Positions 51,681-60,832 are shown, numbered from the stretch's first letter. The stretch: 64,000 nt of DNA from Mesorhizobium sp. B2-4-15 (GCF_006658505.1 NZ_VFUZ01000019.1:1-64000); one strand, 5' to 3'. Notes: a model not told the origin generated them from the letters alone. Numbers and translations are program-made.

Positions 51681-51725
51681 GCAATTCCAGGAAAAGTGTG
51701 AAAACGGTTTTCCGTCCGGAATTGC
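51681..51725. repeat. Short dyad repeat, AAAAGTG/GGTTTTC class (best copy)
   Basis: The ends GCAATTCC and GGAATTGC are perfect inverted repeats, enclosing AGGAAAAGTGTGAAAACGG then TTTTCCGTC. It begins one base after the epimerase stop codon, so it may help end that transcript. Confidence 0.8.
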
Positions 51726-51802
51726 GCCAAGAGGTAGAGCGATCGAAACCCCGAGCGCGGCGTGCTATGATTCGGGCTTGGGATGTGGTGGGATCCGGTT
51801 TC

Positions 51803-52888
51803 ATGAAGACAGCGACGCGGTCGTCCCTGGGCAAAAAATCACTGCTGGCGGCTGCGTTTGGCTTGCTTGTCCTGACGGCCCTCACCGTGAAACCGGCCTT
51901 CGCCGAGGAGCGCGCGAAAGACCTGTTCGGCGCCGAGAAACTGCCCACAGTGACCGCCCCGCAATCCTTCGGCTTCTATTCCAAGGGCTGCTTTGCCGGC
52001 GGCGTCGCGCTGCCCATGGACGGCATGCACTGGGAGGTGATGCGGCCGTCGCGCAACCGCCGCTGGGGCCATCCGGCGATGATCGCGCTGATCGAGAAAT
52101 TGTCGCGCGACGCGGCGTCCGACGGCTGGCCGGGCCTGTTGATCGGCGACATTTCGCAGCCGCGCGGCGGCCCGATGCTGAGCGGCCATGCCTCGCACCA
52201 GATCGGCCTTGACGCCGACATCTGGCTGACGCCGATGCCGGACCGCAAGCTCACCACCAGCGAGCGCGAGAATATCAGCGCCACCTTGATGGTCGATGAA
52301 AAGACCCATCTGGTGAACGACGCGCTGTGGAAGCCGATGCATACGCGGCTTTTGAAGCGCGCCGCGAGCTACCCGGAAGTCGAGCGCATCCTGGTCAATC
52401 CGGGCATCAAGAAGAAACTCTGCGACACCGTTACCGGTGACCGCTCCTGGCTGCGCAAGATCAGGCCGTTCTGGGGCCACGACTACCACTTCCACATCCG
52501 CATCGGCTGCCAACCGGGCTCGCCCGCTTGCAAGGGGCAGGAAGCGGCGCCGGCCGACGACGGCTGCGGCAAGCCATTGGCCTGGTGGTTCACGCAGGAG
52601 CCATGGCGGCCCAACAAGAATCCGGATGCGCCGAAAGCCCGCGACCTGATGACGATGGCGAACCTGCCCAAGCAATGCCAGTTCGTGCTCGACGCGCCGG
52701 GGCCGGAATCGGCCGAGGCGGCGACCTACCGCGGCGGCGCCGTCGCGGTCGCGGCGCCCGAACCGGAAGCGCCTTCACCGCCCGCCACCACGGCCAGCGG
52801 CACGGCCGGCTTGTCAGGCGCGGTGAACGCTTTCACGACCCCCGAGGTCGGCGTGCCGGTGCCACGGCCACGACCGCCCGCGAACTGA
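51803..52888 (+). CDS. mepA: Penicillin-insensitive murein endopeptidase
   Basis: Periplasmic peptidoglycan hydrolase of 361 residues (LAS family metallopeptidase) cutting D-Ala-meso-DAP cross-links. The signal peptide is SLLAAAFGLLVLTALTVKPA followed by FAEE. Zn ligands are in SGHASHQIGLDADIW and WGHDYHFHIRIGC. A Pro/Ala-rich C-terminal tail of about 60 residues ends VPVPRPRPPAN. The ATG at 51803 follows GGGATCCGG; the open extension from 51698 overlaps a repeat. Confidence 0.94.
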   Translation: MKTATRSSLGKKSLLAAAFGLLVLTALTVKPAFAEERAKDLFGAEKLPTVTAPQSFGFYSKGCFAGGVALPMDGMHWEVMRPSRNRRWGHPAMIALIEKLSRDAASDGWPGLLIGDISQPRGGPMLSGHASHQIGLDADIWLTPMPDRKLTTSERENISATLMVDEKTHLVNDALWKPMHTRLLKRAASYPEVERILVNPGIKKKLCDTVTGDRSWLRKIRPFWGHDYHFHIRIGCQPGSPACKGQEAAPADDGCGKPLAWWFTQEPWRPNKNPDAPKARDLMTMANLPKQCQFVLDAPGPESAEAATYRGGAVAVAAPEPEAPSPPATTASGTAGLSGAVNAFTTPEVGVPVPRPRPPAN

Positions 52889-53030
52889 TTGTCGCGTCGC
52901 TCAATCGGTTTAGGGTGCCGTTTTCCGCGAAAGAGTGGCTGTTTGGCCGCAGAAACTCTCTCAGCGCATTGCCGGGTTCGAAAACCGTTTCCCTTTTCAA
53001 ACTCATGCGCTAGTCAACGGAGAACGGCAC

Positions 53031-54089
53031 ATGCCGTCAGGGGCGCCGGAGACGGACGAGAGCATGCCAAGCGTAAGCGATATCGACACGTCGTTGCGGT
53101 TTCCGATCCTGATCGGTGACATTGGCGGCACCAATGCGCGCTTCTCGATCGTGCTCGACGCCAATTCCGAGGCCGGCGAGCCGACCATCGTCCAGACCGC
53201 CAATTACAACACCATCGACGAGGCGATCCAGGCGGCCGTGCTCGACCGCTCATCCATTCGCCCGAATTCGGCGGTTCTGGCGGTGGCCGGCCCCGTCGAC
53301 GGCGACGAGATCGAGCTCACCAACTGCCCGTGGATCGTCAAACCGAGGCAGATGTTTTCGAGCCTCGGGCTGAGCGACATCGTCGTGCTCAACGATTTCG
53401 AGGCACAGGCGCTGGCCGTCGTGGCGCTGGGCGAAGAGCACATGGAAAAGATTGGCGGCGGCACGCCTGAGCCAAATGCCGGACGCGTCGTTCTTGGTCC
53501 GGGAACCGGGCTCGGCGTTGCCGGCCTGGTCTACGCGCTGCACCATTGGATCCCGGTGCCGGGCGAGGGCGGCCACATGGATATCGGCCCGCGCTCACCC
53601 CGCGATTTCGAGGTGTTCCCGCATATCGAGAAGCTCGAGGGCCGCATTTCGGGCGAGCAGATCCTGAGTGGGCGTGGCCTCGTCAATGCCTACCGGGCGG
53701 TGGCCAGGGCGGACGGCAAACCGGCGCCCTTCACCACGCCGGCGGAGATCACGGCGGCGGCGCTGGCCAAGACCGATCCGGTCGCCGAGGAAGCGCTGTC
53801 GATGTTCGTCACCTGCCTAGGCCGCACGGCCGGCGATCTCGCAATGGTGTTCATGAGCCGTGGCGGCGTGTTCCTCACCGGCGGCATCGCGCAGAAAATC
53901 GTGCCGGCGCTGAAGGCCGGCAATTTCCGCGCCGCCTTCGAGGACAAGGCGCCGCACAGCGAATTGATGCGCTCCATGCCTGTCTATGTCATCACCCATC
54001 CGCTGGCGGCACTTCTCGGCCTTGCCGCCTATGCCAGGAACCCGTCGCTGTTCGGCGTTCAGACGGAGGGCCGGCGCTGGCAGGCCTAG
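53031..54089 (+). CDS. glk: Glucokinase
   Basis: ATP-dependent glucose kinase of 352 residues, first step of glucose use. The phosphate loop is LIGDIGGTNARFSIV; further marks are VLNDFEAQALAVVALGEE, LGPGTGLGVAGLVY and GEGGHMDIGPRSPRD. The ATG at 53031 has GGAG 8 bases upstream; an in-frame start at 52935 lacks one. A hairpin with TGCCCGCG/CGCGGGCA arms (54112-54119, 54135-54142) lies between it and the next gene, but without a T-run. Confidence 0.94.
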   Translation: MPSGAPETDESMPSVSDIDTSLRFPILIGDIGGTNARFSIVLDANSEAGEPTIVQTANYNTIDEAIQAAVLDRSSIRPNSAVLAVAGPVDGDEIELTNCPWIVKPRQMFSSLGLSDIVVLNDFEAQALAVVALGEEHMEKIGGGTPEPNAGRVVLGPGTGLGVAGLVYALHHWIPVPGEGGHMDIGPRSPRDFEVFPHIEKLEGRISGEQILSGRGLVNAYRAVARADGKPAPFTTPAEITAAALAKTDPVAEEALSMFVTCLGRTAGDLAMVFMSRGGVFLTGGIAQKIVPALKAGNFRAAFEDKAPHSELMRSMPVYVITHPLAALLGLAAYARNPSLFGVQTEGRRWQA

Positions 54090-54158
54090 TGGCATCGCCT
54101 CGAGAACGCGCTGCCCGCGACGAAGTTAATCAGCCGCGGGCATAGGCAAGCCGGCCGC

Positions 54159-56081
54159 ATGGCGCTAAGAGGAGTGCCGAATTGCAGCCCGGCCCAGGCG
54201 GAAAACCACGAAGCTCCCGATTTGACTTTTCAAGCTCCAAACAAGCAGAAGGCCACTCCCGGTCAGGTCACAGCGGTGCTCCGCCGCATTCTCGCGGAAA
54301 ACAGCCGTGACTACCGCTGGACCTATGCCATGGTCATCGCGTGCTCGCTGATCGTTTCGGGTACGACCGCCTTCACCGCCTGGATCATGGCCCCGATGGT
54401 CAACCAGATCTTCTACGAACGGCGTGGCGACGCGATCGTATGGATCTGCGCCGGCTTCATGGCGGCTTTCCTGCTGCGCGGCTTCGCCGGCTATGGCCAG
54501 GCGGTCGCGCTGGCCAAGATCGGCAACAATCTGGTGGCGCGCTACCAGAAGCGCATCTTCGACCATCTGATGAAGCTCGGTGTCGGCTTCTTCAACGACA
54601 CGCGTTCAGGCCGGCTGGCGGCGCAGGTCAATGAAAACGTCGGCGGCATCCGCGACCTGTTGTCGTTGACCCTGACATCCATCAGCCGTGACGCGGTCAC
54701 GCTGGTCGGCCTTGTCGGCGTCATGGTCTATCAGGATCCGGTGCTGTCGCTCAGTTCGCTGCTGATCGGACCGCCGCTGATCTGGGCCGTTGTCTATCTC
54801 ACCCGTCGCGTGCGGCGCATCACCCGGGAATCCGTGCTGATCAATTCCCGGCTGATCGGGGCCGTGCAGGAAGCCACGCAAGGCATCGCCATCGTCAAGG
54901 CTTTCACCATGGAGGACGCGCTTGCGCGCCACATCGGCGCCATGGCCGACACGGCCGAGCAGCGCAACAACAAGATCGCCCGCGTGTCTGAACGGCTGGC
55001 GCCGATTTCCGACATGCTTGCCGGCCTCGCCGTCACCTCCGTCATCGCCTATTCCGGTTACCGGGCACTCGTTCTTGGTCAGCCGCCGGGCGCGGTCTTC
55101 TCGTTCATCACCGCGCTGATCCTGGCCTATGACCCGGCGCGACGCCTGGCGCGCATGCAGGTCGGCATGGAGCGGGCGCTGGTCAATGCGCGCATGATCT
55201 ACGAGCTGCTCGATCTCGAGCCGCAGCAGGGCGACGCGCCCGATGCCACCGAGGCGCATTTCACCACGGGCGAAGTGCGGTTCAACAACGTGTCCTTCCG
55301 CTATGTCGAGGACATGCCGGTCCTGCAGGCCCTGAGCTTCGTCGCCGCCGCCGGCAAGATGACCGCCATCGTCGGCGCCTCCGGGGCCGGCAAGACGACA
55401 CTGGTGGCGCTGCTGCAGCGCTTCTACGATATCGAGTCCGGCACGATCGAGATCGACGGCCAGGACATTTCCAAGGTCACCAAACAGTCGCTGCGCGGTT
55501 CCATCGCTTATGTTTCGCAGGCGCCCTATCTGTTCGAAGGCACCATCCGCGACAACATCCGCTACGGCCGCCCCTCCGCGACCGATGCCGAGATCGAGGA
55601 GGCGGCGAAGCAGGCGGCGGCCGACGGGTTCATCCGCCAGCAGCCGCAAGGCTATGACACGCCGGTCGGCGAGAACGGCGCGACGCTCTCGGGCGGCCAG
55701 CGCCAGCGCGTGTCGATCGCCCGCGCCATCGTGCGGCAGGCGCCGATCCTGTTGCTCGACGAGGCGACCTCGGCGCTCGACAACGAGGCCGAAGCCCGTG
55801 TCCAGCAGGCGCTGACCAAGGTCATGGAAGGGCGCACCACCATCGTCATCGCGCACCGCCTGTCGACGGTGGTCAATGCCGACCACATCATCGTGCTCGA
55901 ACAGGGCCATTTGGTCGAAGAGGGCACGCACGCCTCGCTGATGGCCGATCCGCACAGCGTCTATGCCCGTTTCCACCGGATACAGGGCGTCAAGGGCCTA
56001 GGGCTTGTCGACGACAGCGCGCCGATCCAGACTTCGGTTCACGACATCGAAACCCAAAGCATCGCCGGGAGCACGGCATGA
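54159..56081 (+). CDS. ABC exporter, fused membrane and ATPase domains (MsbA-like)
   Basis: Half-size ABC exporter of 640 residues. The membrane domain with six helices covers about 60-350 (starting WTYAMVIACSLIVSGTTAFT). The ATPase domain covers about 375-610, with Walker A VGASGAGKTTL near residue 404, signature LSGGQRQRVSIARA, Walker B ILLLDEATSALD and IAHRLSTV. It functions as a dimer to export lipid or drug-like substrates; lipid A flipping is possible but not shown. It is translationally coupled to dapB by ATGA. The start is uncertain: a polar stretch of about 40 residues precedes the conserved part. Confidence 0.92.
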   Translation: MALRGVPNCSPAQAENHEAPDLTFQAPNKQKATPGQVTAVLRRILAENSRDYRWTYAMVIACSLIVSGTTAFTAWIMAPMVNQIFYERRGDAIVWICAGFMAAFLLRGFAGYGQAVALAKIGNNLVARYQKRIFDHLMKLGVGFFNDTRSGRLAAQVNENVGGIRDLLSLTLTSISRDAVTLVGLVGVMVYQDPVLSLSSLLIGPPLIWAVVYLTRRVRRITRESVLINSRLIGAVQEATQGIAIVKAFTMEDALARHIGAMADTAEQRNNKIARVSERLAPISDMLAGLAVTSVIAYSGYRALVLGQPPGAVFSFITALILAYDPARRLARMQVGMERALVNARMIYELLDLEPQQGDAPDATEAHFTTGEVRFNNVSFRYVEDMPVLQALSFVAAAGKMTAIVGASGAGKTTLVALLQRFYDIESGTIEIDGQDISKVTKQSLRGSIAYVSQAPYLFEGTIRDNIRYGRPSATDAEIEEAAKQAAADGFIRQQPQGYDTPVGENGATLSGGQRQRVSIARAIVRQAPILLLDEATSALDNEAEARVQQALTKVMEGRTTIVIAHRLSTVVNADHIIVLEQGHLVEEGTHASLMADPHSVYARFHRIQGVKGLGLVDDSAPIQTSVHDIETQSIAGSTA

Positions 56082-56920
56082 GCGAGACGTCAGCAAACGA
56101 CAAGCCGGCAACCGATATGGGCCTTGTGGTGGTGGGTGCTGCCGGCCGCATGGGCCAGACGCTGATCCGCGCCATCCACACCATTCCGGGCGCCCGGGTC
56201 ATCGGCGCGGTCGAGCGCGCGGATTCGCCTCATCTGGGCAAGGATGCCGGCGAACTCGCGGGCATCGGCCGCATCGACGTGGCGATCGGCAATGATCCGC
56301 TGCCGGTCTTCGCCAAGGCCGATGGCGTGCTCGATTTCACCACGCCGGCCTCGAGCGTCGAATTCGCCGGCTACGCGGCGCAGGCGCGCATCGTCCATGT
56401 CATCGGCACAACGGGATGTTCGGCCGACGACGACGCGAAAATCGCCGCGGCGGCGCGCCACGCGACGATCGTCAAGTCGGGCAATATGAGCCTCGGCGTC
56501 AATCTCCTGGCGGTGCTGGTCGAACAGGCGGCACGTGCACTCGACGCCGACGATTTCGACATCGAGATCCTCGAAATGCACCACAGGCACAAGGTCGACG
56601 CGCCCTCGGGCACCGCGCTGCTGCTGGGTGAGGCCGCCGCCGCCGGGCGCGGCGTGGCGCTGGCCGGCAATGATGTGCGTTCACGCGACGGCCACACAGG
56701 CGTGCGCAAGACCGGCACGATCGGCTTCGCCACGCTGCGCGGCGGCTCGGTGGTTGGCGACCACAGCGTGATCCTGGCCGGCACCGGCGAGCGCATCACG
56801 CTCGCCCACCATGCCGAGGACCGCGCCATCTTCGCCCGCGGCGCCGTCAAGGCGGCGTTGTGGGCGCGTGGCAAGAAGCCGGGATTGTATTCGATGCGGG
56901 ACGTGCTTGGGCTCGCCTGA
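56078..56920 (+). CDS. dapB: 4-hydroxy-tetrahydrodipicolinate reductase
   Basis: NAD(P)H reductase of 280 residues in lysine and diaminopimelate synthesis. It has GAAGRMGQTLIRAI (nucleotide loop), VLDFTTPASSVEFA, IGTTGCSADDDAKI and the substrate motif EMHHRHKVDAPSGTALLLGE. The N-terminus has about 15 extra residues before the fold. It overlaps the ABC exporter stop and is followed by gpmA 33 bases on. Confidence 0.96.
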   Translation: MSETSANDKPATDMGLVVVGAAGRMGQTLIRAIHTIPGARVIGAVERADSPHLGKDAGELAGIGRIDVAIGNDPLPVFAKADGVLDFTTPASSVEFAGYAAQARIVHVIGTTGCSADDDAKIAAAARHATIVKSGNMSLGVNLLAVLVEQAARALDADDFDIEILEMHHRHKVDAPSGTALLLGEAAAAGRGVALAGNDVRSRDGHTGVRKTGTIGFATLRGGSVVGDHSVILAGTGERITLAHHAEDRAIFARGAVKAALWARGKKPGLYSMRDVLGLA

Positions 56921-56953
56921 GACCGTCTAACCCCAAAACCAAAGGGAGCAAAC

Positions 56954-57574
56954 ATGTCGCGAACTCTCGTGCTCGTCCGCCACGGCCAGAGCGAATGGAA
57001 CCTGAAGAACCTGTTCACCGGCTGGCGCGACGTCGATCTGACCGAGCAGGGCCACGCCGAAGCCAAGGCCGCCGGTGAGAAGCTCAAGGCGCGCGGCCTG
57101 AAGTTCGACATCGCCTTCACCTCGGCGCTGACCCGGGCACAGAAGACCTGCCAGCACATTCTCGACGCCGTTGGTCAGAGCGACTTGAAGACCATCCGCG
57201 ACCAGGCGCTGAACGAGCGCGACTATGGCGACCTCTCCGGCCTCAACAAGGACGATGCCCGCAAGAAATGGGGCGAGGAGCAGGTGCATGTCTGGCGGCG
57301 CTCCTACGACGTGCCGCCGCCCGGCGGCGAGAGCCTGAAGGATACCGGCGCCCGCGTCTGGCCCTACTACCTGCACGATCTGCAGCCGCATGTGCTGCGC
57401 GGCGGCACCGTGCTGGTGGCGGCGCACGGCAATTCGCTGCGCGCGCTGATCATGGCGCTGGACGGCAAGTCCGGCGAGGAGATCGTCAAGCTGGAGCTCG
57501 GCACCGGCGTGCCGGTCATCTACACGCTCAACGCCGATTCGACCGTGGCTTCGAAGGAAGTGCTGGAGGGCTGA
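56954..57574 (+). CDS. gpmA: 2,3-bisphosphoglycerate-dependent phosphoglycerate mutase
   Basis: Glycolytic mutase of 206 residues interconverting 3- and 2-phosphoglycerate. The phospho-acceptor His10 lies in LVRHGQSEWN, and NERDYGDLSGLNKDDARKKW and LVAAHGNSLRALIM complete the active site. This is the shorter alphaproteobacterial form (E. coli GpmA has 250 residues). AAGGGAG precedes the ATG. Confidence 0.95.
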   Translation: MSRTLVLVRHGQSEWNLKNLFTGWRDVDLTEQGHAEAKAAGEKLKARGLKFDIAFTSALTRAQKTCQHILDAVGQSDLKTIRDQALNERDYGDLSGLNKDDARKKWGEEQVHVWRRSYDVPPPGGESLKDTGARVWPYYLHDLQPHVLRGGTVLVAAHGNSLRALIMALDGKSGEEIVKLELGTGVPVIYTLNADSTVASKEVLEG

Positions 57575-57609
57575 ACCGGCAAGCCGCTGGCGGGTTTGAA
57601 AAAAGCGCG

Positions 57610-57638
57610 TTGACAGCAATCGCTTGCCCGCTTATTGA
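57610..57638 (+). promoter_or_regulatory. Candidate promoter of tRNA-Leu
   Basis: A perfect TTGACA (57610-57615) is followed after 17 bases by TATTGA (57633-57638), ending 10 bases before the mature tRNA. The -35 is strong and the -10 is weak. Confidence 0.55.
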
Positions 57639-57648
57639 GCCCGCACCA

Positions 57649-57733
57649 GCCCAGATGGCGGAATTGGTAGACGCGCACGGTTCAGGTCCGTGTTCCGCAA
57701 GGAGTGGAGGTTCGAGTCCTCTTCTGGGCACCA
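57649..57733 (+). tRNA. tRNA-Leu (anticodon CAG)
   Basis: 85 bases including an encoded CCA. The acceptor stem GCCCAGA pairs with TCTGGGC. The anticodon arm is CACGG-TTCAGGT-CCGTG with anticodon CAG. A long variable arm and the T-arm GAGGTTCGAGTCCTC are present, as expected for a class II leucine tRNA. Confidence 0.97.
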
Positions 57734-57781
57734 AATTCCCGTTTCGAATCGTTCGACGGTTCAGAAACCCTAAGAGAAAAC

Positions 57782-57806
57782 GCCCGGTTCGCCGGGCTTT
57801 TCTTTG
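57782..57806 (+). terminator. Intrinsic terminator after tRNA-Leu
   Basis: A 6-bp perfect GC stem, GCCCGG-TTCG-CCGGGC, is followed by TTTTCTTTG. It lies about 50 bases after the tRNA, giving a short monocistronic transcript. Confidence 0.85.
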
Positions 57807-58019
57807 TCTGAAGCGTCGTTGCCGGACCGCCACCGACTGTCAGCGAACTGACAGGTCCCTGTTCCAATGTTCGTCCGACCGCGATCACGTCCGATCCTGC
57901 AATGCTCGCCGGCAATACTCGCCGCTGGTCGTTCAAGTACGGCCAAAGGGGCTCGGCACGACAAAGCTTTGACATGATCGCGGCTAGTTTGGAAACGCTG
58001 CAAAAATCGGAAGGCTCGG

Positions 58020-58562
58020 ATGAACCCCACCTACACAAATGCGCAGAAGGCCATGCATTGGGCGGTGTTTCTGCTGGTCATCGGCCTTTATGGCCTGACT
58101 TATGTGACGGACCTCTTTCCACGCGGCGATCCCGGCCGTGCGCTCGTCTGGTGGCTCCATATCTCGTTCGGAATGTTGCTGTTCGCGCTGGTGGTGATCC
58201 GCCTCGGCCTGCGCCTGGCACTGGGAACGCCCGGGTTGCCGGGGGAAATGTCAGAGCTGGAACGATGGGCGGCCAAGGTCGCGCACCTGCTGCTTTACGC
58301 GCTGCTGATGGCCATTCCGGCCCTCGGCATCCTGCTCACCTGGTACAGGGGTGACGCGCTGAGTTTCTTCGGCCTCTTCACCGTTCCGGCTCCGGTTGCG
58401 CCCGACCGCGACACGGCCCGGTTCATAAGGGAGATGCACAGCCTGTGCGCTAACCTGATCCTCATCCTTGCCGGACTGCATGCGGCGGCGGCGCTGTGGC
58501 ATCATTTCATCCGCAGGGACGATGTGCTCAAGCGCATGCTGCCGGAGACGGCGGGCTCCTGA
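58020..58562 (+). CDS. Cytochrome b561 family protein
   Basis: Four-helix membrane diheme cytochrome of 180 residues. YTNAQKAMHWAVFLLVIGLY carries the first heme His (in MHW), WWLHISFGMLLFALVVIRLG the second, and EMHSLCANLILILAGLHAAA with LWHHFI the others. The family passes electrons from quinols to periplasmic acceptors such as superoxide. It appears to be a single gene. Confidence 0.92.
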   Translation: MNPTYTNAQKAMHWAVFLLVIGLYGLTYVTDLFPRGDPGRALVWWLHISFGMLLFALVVIRLGLRLALGTPGLPGEMSELERWAAKVAHLLLYALLMAIPALGILLTWYRGDALSFFGLFTVPAPVAPDRDTARFIREMHSLCANLILILAGLHAAAALWHHFIRRDDVLKRMLPETAGS

Positions 58563-58741
58563 GATGCGGCGTCAATCCGGGGCGATTGTTCTTCGGCTGC
58601 GAATCGCGACGTTGGTTTCAAGTCTCCCCGATCTCGTCATCGCGGCGCGACGGCTTGGCGGCCAGCAACCAACCTCCCCTCCCGGCTAGGCGCTGAACAA
58701 ACCGCTTCAAACCGTCCGGGCGAGGCGCTACGCTCGCAGCC

Positions 58742-60439
58742 ATGTCGCAAGCCACCAACCCGATCTTCTCGACCCGTCGCGATCAGGCGTTCCCGACGCT
58801 GGCCGAGGCCGACATCGATCGCATGCGCCGGTTCGGCGAGGCCAGCGCCTATGCCGCCGGCGAGCACATCGTCAAGGCAGGCGACGTGGCGCCCGGCCTG
58901 ATCGTCGTCCTGTCGGGCAGCGTTGACATCACCCAGGATGGCGGGCTCGGCCGGCGCGAAACGCTCATCACCCACGGTCCAGGCAGCTTCGTCGGCGAGT
59001 TGGCGCAGCTTTCGGCCCGCCCCTCGCTTGTCAATGCCGAGGCCGCCGAGCCGGTCGAGGCGTTCGTCATCCCCTCGCGGAGGCTGCGCGATCTGATAGT
59101 ACAGGAGGCCAGTCTCGGCGAGCGCATCATGCGGGCGCTGATCCTGCGCCGTGTCGGACTGCTCGAAAGCGCCACCAGCGGGCCCATCATCATCGGACCG
59201 CTCGACAATGCCGACGTGTTGCGGCTGCAAGGCTTCCTGGCCCGCAGCGGCCAGCCGCACCGGGTGCTGGATTCCGGCAGCGACCCCTGCGCGAAAACCC
59301 TGGTCGAGCGCTTCAACGTCGATCCGCATCATCTGCCGGTGGTGCTGTGTCCGAACGGCAGGCTGCTGCTCAACCCCGGCGAGAAGGACCTCGCCCGCTG
59401 CATCGGCCTGGTCAGGCCGATCGATGCCGATACAGTGTATGACGTGGCCATTGTCGGCGCCGGGCCGGCCGGGCTGGCCGCGGCGGTCTACGCGGCGTCC
59501 GAAGGGCTGTCGACAATCGTGCTCGATTGCCGTGCCTTCGGCGGCCAGGCCGGCGCCTCCTCGCGCATCGAGAACTATCTCGGCTTCCCGACCGGCATTA
59601 CGGGCATGGCGCTGATGGCGCGCGCCTACAATCAGGCGCAGAAGTTCGGCGTCGAAATGGTGATCCCCGACGAGGCCAAGCTGTTGAGCGCCGCGCCCGA
59701 CATGTCGGGTGCCCGTTACCTGCTCGACGTCGGCGATGGCGAGACCGTGCGGACGCGCAGCGTGGTGATCGCCAGCGGCGCGCGCTACCGCCGCCTCGAT
59801 GTCGCCAACCTGTCGCGGTTCGAGGGAACGTCCGTGCACTATTGGGCCTCGCCCATCGAAGCACGGCTTTGCGCCGGCCAGGAGGTGGCGCTGGTCGGCG
59901 CCGGCAATTCGGCTGGGCAGGCGGCCGTCTACCTAGCCAGCCATGCGCGCAAAGTGGTGCTGCTGGCGCGGGGCGGCAGCCTCGATGCCAGCATGTCGCG
60001 CTACCTGATCGAGCGCATCAAGGCGCAGCCGAACATCGAGGTGCTGACCGAGACCGAAATCGAGGCGCTGGAGGGCGAGGAGGGCAATCTTGCCACCGTG
60101 CGTTGGCGCAACCGCGTCAGCGGCGAGGGAACGACGCGCCCGATCCGCCATCTCTTCCTGTTCATCGGCGCCGACCCGAACACCGACTGGCTCGCGCAAT
60201 GCAATGTGGCGCTGGACGCCAAGGGGTTCATTCGCACCGGGTCGGAGCTTGGAACGGCGCACGGCCTGATGGAGACCAGCCGCGGCGGGGTGTTCGCCAT
60301 CGGTGACGTGCGCTGCGGCTCGGTCAAGCGCGTCGCGGCGGCTGTCGGCGAGGGTGCCCAGGTGGTCGCGGCCTTGCATGCTTATCTGGCGCGGGACGGT
60401 AGCCTCGCCACGGAGAGCAATTTCAGGGAAAGTGTGTAA
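58742..60439 (+). CDS. Cyclic-nucleotide-domain/thioredoxin-reductase-like flavoprotein
   Basis: Soluble protein of 565 residues with three parts. A cNMP-binding-like domain covers about 20-130 (VKAGDVAPGLIVVLSGSVDI, SFVGELAQLS). A thioredoxin-like linker covers about 145-230. A thioredoxin-reductase-like part follows from about 234, with FAD loop VGAGPAGLAAAVYAAS and NADPH loop VGAGNSAGQAAVYL. The redox CxxC of true thioredoxin reductases, expected before the NADPH loop, is replaced by HYWASPIEA, so ordinary thioredoxin reduction is unlikely. The last residues (SNFRESV) are encoded by a dispersed repeat. A UBP zinc-finger gene follows. Confidence 0.88.
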   Translation: MSQATNPIFSTRRDQAFPTLAEADIDRMRRFGEASAYAAGEHIVKAGDVAPGLIVVLSGSVDITQDGGLGRRETLITHGPGSFVGELAQLSARPSLVNAEAAEPVEAFVIPSRRLRDLIVQEASLGERIMRALILRRVGLLESATSGPIIIGPLDNADVLRLQGFLARSGQPHRVLDSGSDPCAKTLVERFNVDPHHLPVVLCPNGRLLLNPGEKDLARCIGLVRPIDADTVYDVAIVGAGPAGLAAAVYAASEGLSTIVLDCRAFGGQAGASSRIENYLGFPTGITGMALMARAYNQAQKFGVEMVIPDEAKLLSAAPDMSGARYLLDVGDGETVRTRSVVIASGARYRRLDVANLSRFEGTSVHYWASPIEARLCAGQEVALVGAGNSAGQAAVYLASHARKVVLLARGGSLDASMSRYLIERIKAQPNIEVLTETEIEALEGEEGNLATVRWRNRVSGEGTTRPIRHLFLFIGADPNTDWLAQCNVALDAKGFIRTGSELGTAHGLMETSRGGVFAIGDVRCGSVKRVAAAVGEGAQVVAALHAYLARDGSLATESNFRESV

Positions 60440-60484
60440 CGGTTTCCCGGGAAAATCGCGCAGCGCTTTCCCTGGGGGAATTGC
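60417..60484. repeat. Short dyad repeat overlapping a gene end
   Basis: The ends GCAATTTCAGGGAAAGTG and CTTTCCCTGGGGGAATTGC are imperfect inverted repeats, with GGTTTCCCGGGAAAATC between. It is related to the copy at 51681-51725 but longer. The first 23 bases are the last codons and stop of the thioredoxin-reductase-like gene. Confidence 0.7.
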
Positions 60485-60523
60485 GCAGAGATACAGTTGA
60501 GCCCAACTGGCCAGGAGAATGTG

Positions 60524-60832
60524 ATGGCGGATGAATGCAGACATGCGGCTGGGATCAAGGACGTGACGCCGAGCGCACTCGGTTGCGAGGAGTGCCTGAA
60601 GAGCGGATCGTGGTGGGTGCATCTGCGGCTCTGCCGAACCTGCGGCCATGTCGGCTGCTGCGACGACTCGCCCAACCGCCACGCCACCAAGCATTTTCAC
60701 GCCACCAGTCACCCCGTCATCGAGGGCTATGATCCGCCCGAGGGCTGGGGATGGTGCTTTGTCGACGAGATCTTTCTCGACCTCGGCGACCGCACCACGC
60801 CGCAGAACGGACCGATCCCGCGGTTTTACTGA
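60524..60832 (+). CDS. UBP-type zinc-finger protein
   Basis: Free-standing Zf-UBP domain of 102 residues. Zn ligands are visible in CRHAAG, GCEECLKSG, CRTCGHVGCCDDS, NRHATKHFHATSH. In eukaryotes this fold binds the ubiquitin C-terminus, but bacteria lack ubiquitin, so the ligand is unknown. The ATG at 60524 has AGGAGAA upstream. It follows the cNMP/thioredoxin-reductase-like gene on the same strand with only a repeat between, suggesting joint function. Confidence 0.92.
   Translation: MADECRHAAGIKDVTPSALGCEECLKSGSWWVHLRLCRTCGHVGCCDDSPNRHATKHFHATSHPVIEGYDPPEGWGWCFVDEIFLDLGDRTTPQNGPIPRFY

Noticed and set aside
54112..54142. Hairpin between glk and the ABC exporter considered as a terminator
   Set aside because: The 8-bp stem is followed by CATAGGCAAG rather than a T-tract. 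It may be a transcript-stability element but cannot be called.
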